Shown piece after piece: positions 62,750 through 64,000 of a stretch of DNA of 64,000 bases. The stretch comes from Vibrio agarilyticus (GTDB lineage Bacteria; Pseudomonadota; Gammaproteobacteria; Enterobacterales; Vibrionaceae). The notes under the pieces were generated by a model, which saw only the letters and a program-made list of their open reading frames with translations, did not search any database and was not told the origin of the DNA. The stretch's first letter is position 1, and every line of letters starts with the position of its first letter. The stretch is taken from positions 202,258-266,257 of the forward strand of contig NZ_JABAIK010000004.1 of NCBI RefSeq assembly GCF_012641465.1, in the 5' to 3' direction. The position numbers were made by a program, and so were the translations under genes.

Positions 62750-63226
62750 CTAATCTTCATCCACATATTGCGCTTGAAGGTAATTTTCTAAGCCGCTCAT
62801 CTCAATTAAGCCTAGCTGAGTTTCGAGCCAATCAACGTGATCTTCTTCGTCTTCGAGAATATCGAGAAACAGATCTCGTGAGACATAATCCCTGACGTCT
62901 TCTGCGTACGCTATCGCATCTCGCAAATCGGGGATTGCTATCATCTCTAGCTTGAGATCGCACTCCAGCATCTCTTTTGGATCTTCACCAATCAAGAGCT
63001 TTCCTAAATCTTGTAAATTGGGTAAACCTTCGAGAAACAAGATGCGCTCAATAAGATGGTCCGCATGCTTCATTTCATCGATTGACTCATGGTACTCCTT
63101 GTCCGCGAGATGCTTGAGACCCCAGTCCTTGTACATTCGCGCATGAAGAAAATACTGATTAATCGCTATAAGCTCATTGCCCAAGATCTTATTGAGGTGT
63201 TGAATAATGATTGGATCGCCCTTCAT
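62750..63226 (-). CDS. bfr: Bacterioferritin (heme-binding type)
   Basis: Bfr stores iron as a 24-mer. The 158 residues show all ferroxidase ligands, Glu18, Glu51, His54, Glu94, Glu127 and His130, and the heme-ligating Met52. This matches E. coli Bfr in length and numbering. ATG 63226 with AGGAGGG upstream is the start; the longer frame begins with TTG. It follows bfd by 73 bases, and the pair is probably one operon for iron storage and release. Confidence 0.97.
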   Translation of the reverse strand: MKGDPIIIQHLNKILGNELIAINQYFLHARMYKDWGLKHLADKEYHESIDEMKHADHLIERILFLEGLPNLQDLGKLLIGEDPKEMLECDLKLEMIAIPDLRDAIAYAEDVRDYVSRDLFLDILEDEEDHVDWLETQLGLIEMSGLENYLQAQYVDED

Positions 63227-63299
63227 GACAAAGCCCTCCTTAATGACTTCTATAAACTGTAGAAGCATTTAAGAAGGTGTCAAAGCGCAAAAAGACGAG

Positions 63300-63488
63300 T
63301 TAGCTTGCGCGGCGATATTGATTGATCAATGTTTCATCGATGATCTGTCTGGCTTGACGTAAACATTTGCCACATTGACTGCCAAGGCGCGTGCAACGTT
63401 TTATCCCCTTTAAGTCGGTGACTCCCTCTTCTGACACTAATCGTCTGATTTTCTTGTCTGAGACACCATGACAAAGACAAACGTACAT
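63300..63488 (-). CDS. bfd: Bacterioferritin-associated ferredoxin Bfd
   Basis: Bfd is a [2Fe-2S] protein that delivers electrons to Bfr to release iron. The 62 residues contain the cluster cysteines Cys4, Cys6, Cys39 and Cys42 (MYVCLCHGVSDK, SQCGKC), with one extra cysteine at position 32. The order tuf-bfd-bfr-rpsJ is typical of gammaproteobacteria. A Fur box was looked for upstream, but no good match was seen. Confidence 0.95.
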   Translation of the reverse strand: MYVCLCHGVSDKKIRRLVSEEGVTDLKGIKRCTRLGSQCGKCLRQARQIIDETLINQYRRAS

Positions 63489-63738
63489 ATTTACGAACCT
63501 CTAAACCCAATAGACACACTGAATATAAACAAGAATAGTTTTCGTTACCAGTTGTATTCATCATGCCAATAGATCATTTTGTTCTAAGCGTTTCTTACGA
63601 TTTTGCACGATCAATGAGTTAAGAAAGGATAGATTTTAAGTCACCAAACAGCCACATTAACCTTATGATTAAACAAGCCAAATTTAAGATAAAATCAAAA
63701 ACCGCTTATAACTGTTTTATAGCAGAAGCAAATCTAAA
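63489..63738 (-). other. bfd upstream region
   Basis: The 250 bases between bfd and the tuf terminator are AT-rich and must contain the bfd promoter. I find no well-spaced sigma-70 boxes and no clear Fur box. No gene is supported; a short frame at 63334-63564 overlaps bfd in another frame and is a shadow. Confidence 0.4.
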
Positions 63739-63772
63739 AAATGAAAAAGGGAAGCCAAAGCTTCCCTTTTCT
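63739..63772 (-). terminator. Terminator behind tuf
   Basis: GGGAAGC/GCTTCCC with a four-base loop, flanked by A and T runs, with five T after the stem on the minus strand. It lies 50 bases past the tuf stop. Confidence 0.9.
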
Positions 63773-63822
63773 GTGCGAGCCTTTCAAACGAAAGGTCACT
63801 AGATATCGACTAATTCAAAGAA

Positions 63823-64000
63823 TTAAGCGATGATCTTAGCAACAACACCAGCACCTACAGTACGGCCACCTTCACGGATAGCGAAACGTAGGCCTTCATC
63901 CATTGCGATTGGAGCGATTAGCTCAACGATCATTTGGATGTTGTCGCCTGGCATTACCATTTCTACGCCTTCTGGTAGAGAGATGTCACCAGTTACGTCA
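63823..64000 (-). CDS. tuf: Elongation factor Tu, C-terminal fragment (cut by window)
   Basis: The frame open to the window edge encodes the last 59 residues of EF-Tu domain 3: [35 protein letters not shown] and AKIIA at the end. The rest lies beyond base 64000. EF-Tu brings aminoacyl-tRNA to the ribosome. The position before bfd fits the tuf copy of the str operon. Confidence 0.97.
   Translation of the reverse strand, partial: DVTGDISLPEGVEMVMPGDNIQMIVELIAPIAMDEGLRFAIREGGRTVGAGVVAKIIA

Noticed and set aside
63489-63740. Fur box before bfd
   Set aside because: No stretch matched the GATAATGAT repeats well enough to report.

Overview
The window reads as chromosomal backbone of a gammaproteobacterium of the family Vibrionaceae, most likely a Vibrio. 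The signs are the gene order (apaGH-folA; obgE/rpmA-rplU/ispB/mdh/argR; mla-murA; kds-lpt-rpoN-ptsN-rapZ; tamAB-msrA; the zinc-linked zrg cluster; tuf-bfd-bfr followed by the S10, spc and alpha ribosomal operons), near full-length identity of motifs to gammaproteobacterial families, and many copies of a Vibrio-type ERIC repeat. Species cannot be named from the sequence alone. No rRNA, tRNA, CRISPR, prophage or transposase gene was seen.

Layout. 1-9100: apaG (cut by the window edge), apaH, folA, the split threonine/serine exporter yjjPB, obgE, rpmA-rplU, ispB, mdh, argR and plsC. 9200-13850 (minus strand): one compact operon mlaFEDCB-ibaG-murA for phospholipid retrieval to the inner membrane plus the first committed step of peptidoglycan synthesis. 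14250-23460 (plus strand): yrbG, kdsD, kdsC, lptC, lptA, lptB, rpoN, hpf, ptsN, rapZ, ptsO and mgtE, joining KDO/LPS export with sigma-54 and the nitrogen PTS. 23500-30300: pmbA, darP, ubiX, mpl, fbp and ppa. 30300-43450 is the most variable part: two related DUF2799 lipoproteins, ytfP, tamB-tamA, msrA, ytfJ and a zinc-linked cluster (His-rich zrgA, ABC ATPase, FtsX/MacB-type permease, DUF3299 protein), with most of the ERIC-like repeats. 43450-48360: a TIGR03899-type protein, cobA, an ElaA-like acetyltransferase, an EamA transporter, an OapA/YtfB protein and fklB. 48600-62270 (minus strand): the whole S10-spc-alpha ribosomal protein array with secY, rpmJ and rpoA. 62300-64000: S10 promoter and leader, a perfect 14-copy heptanucleotide array, bfr, bfd and the 3' end of tuf.

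Most of the window is conserved housekeeping. The points that stand out are: (i) an uninterrupted 14 x 7-bp tandem repeat placed just upstream of the S10 operon promoter; (ii) a strong Zur-box match upstream of zrgA, with an exactly 127-bp ERIC-like element between it and the start codon; (iii) ERIC-like elements in the same orientation just upstream of argR, ppa and zrgA; (iv) the zrg cluster itself, an FtsX/MacB-like ABC system beside a His-rich secreted protein, whose mechanism in metal handling is not evident; (v) a candidate 38-residue membrane protein at 43175-43291. I did not find a clearly new multi-gene system.
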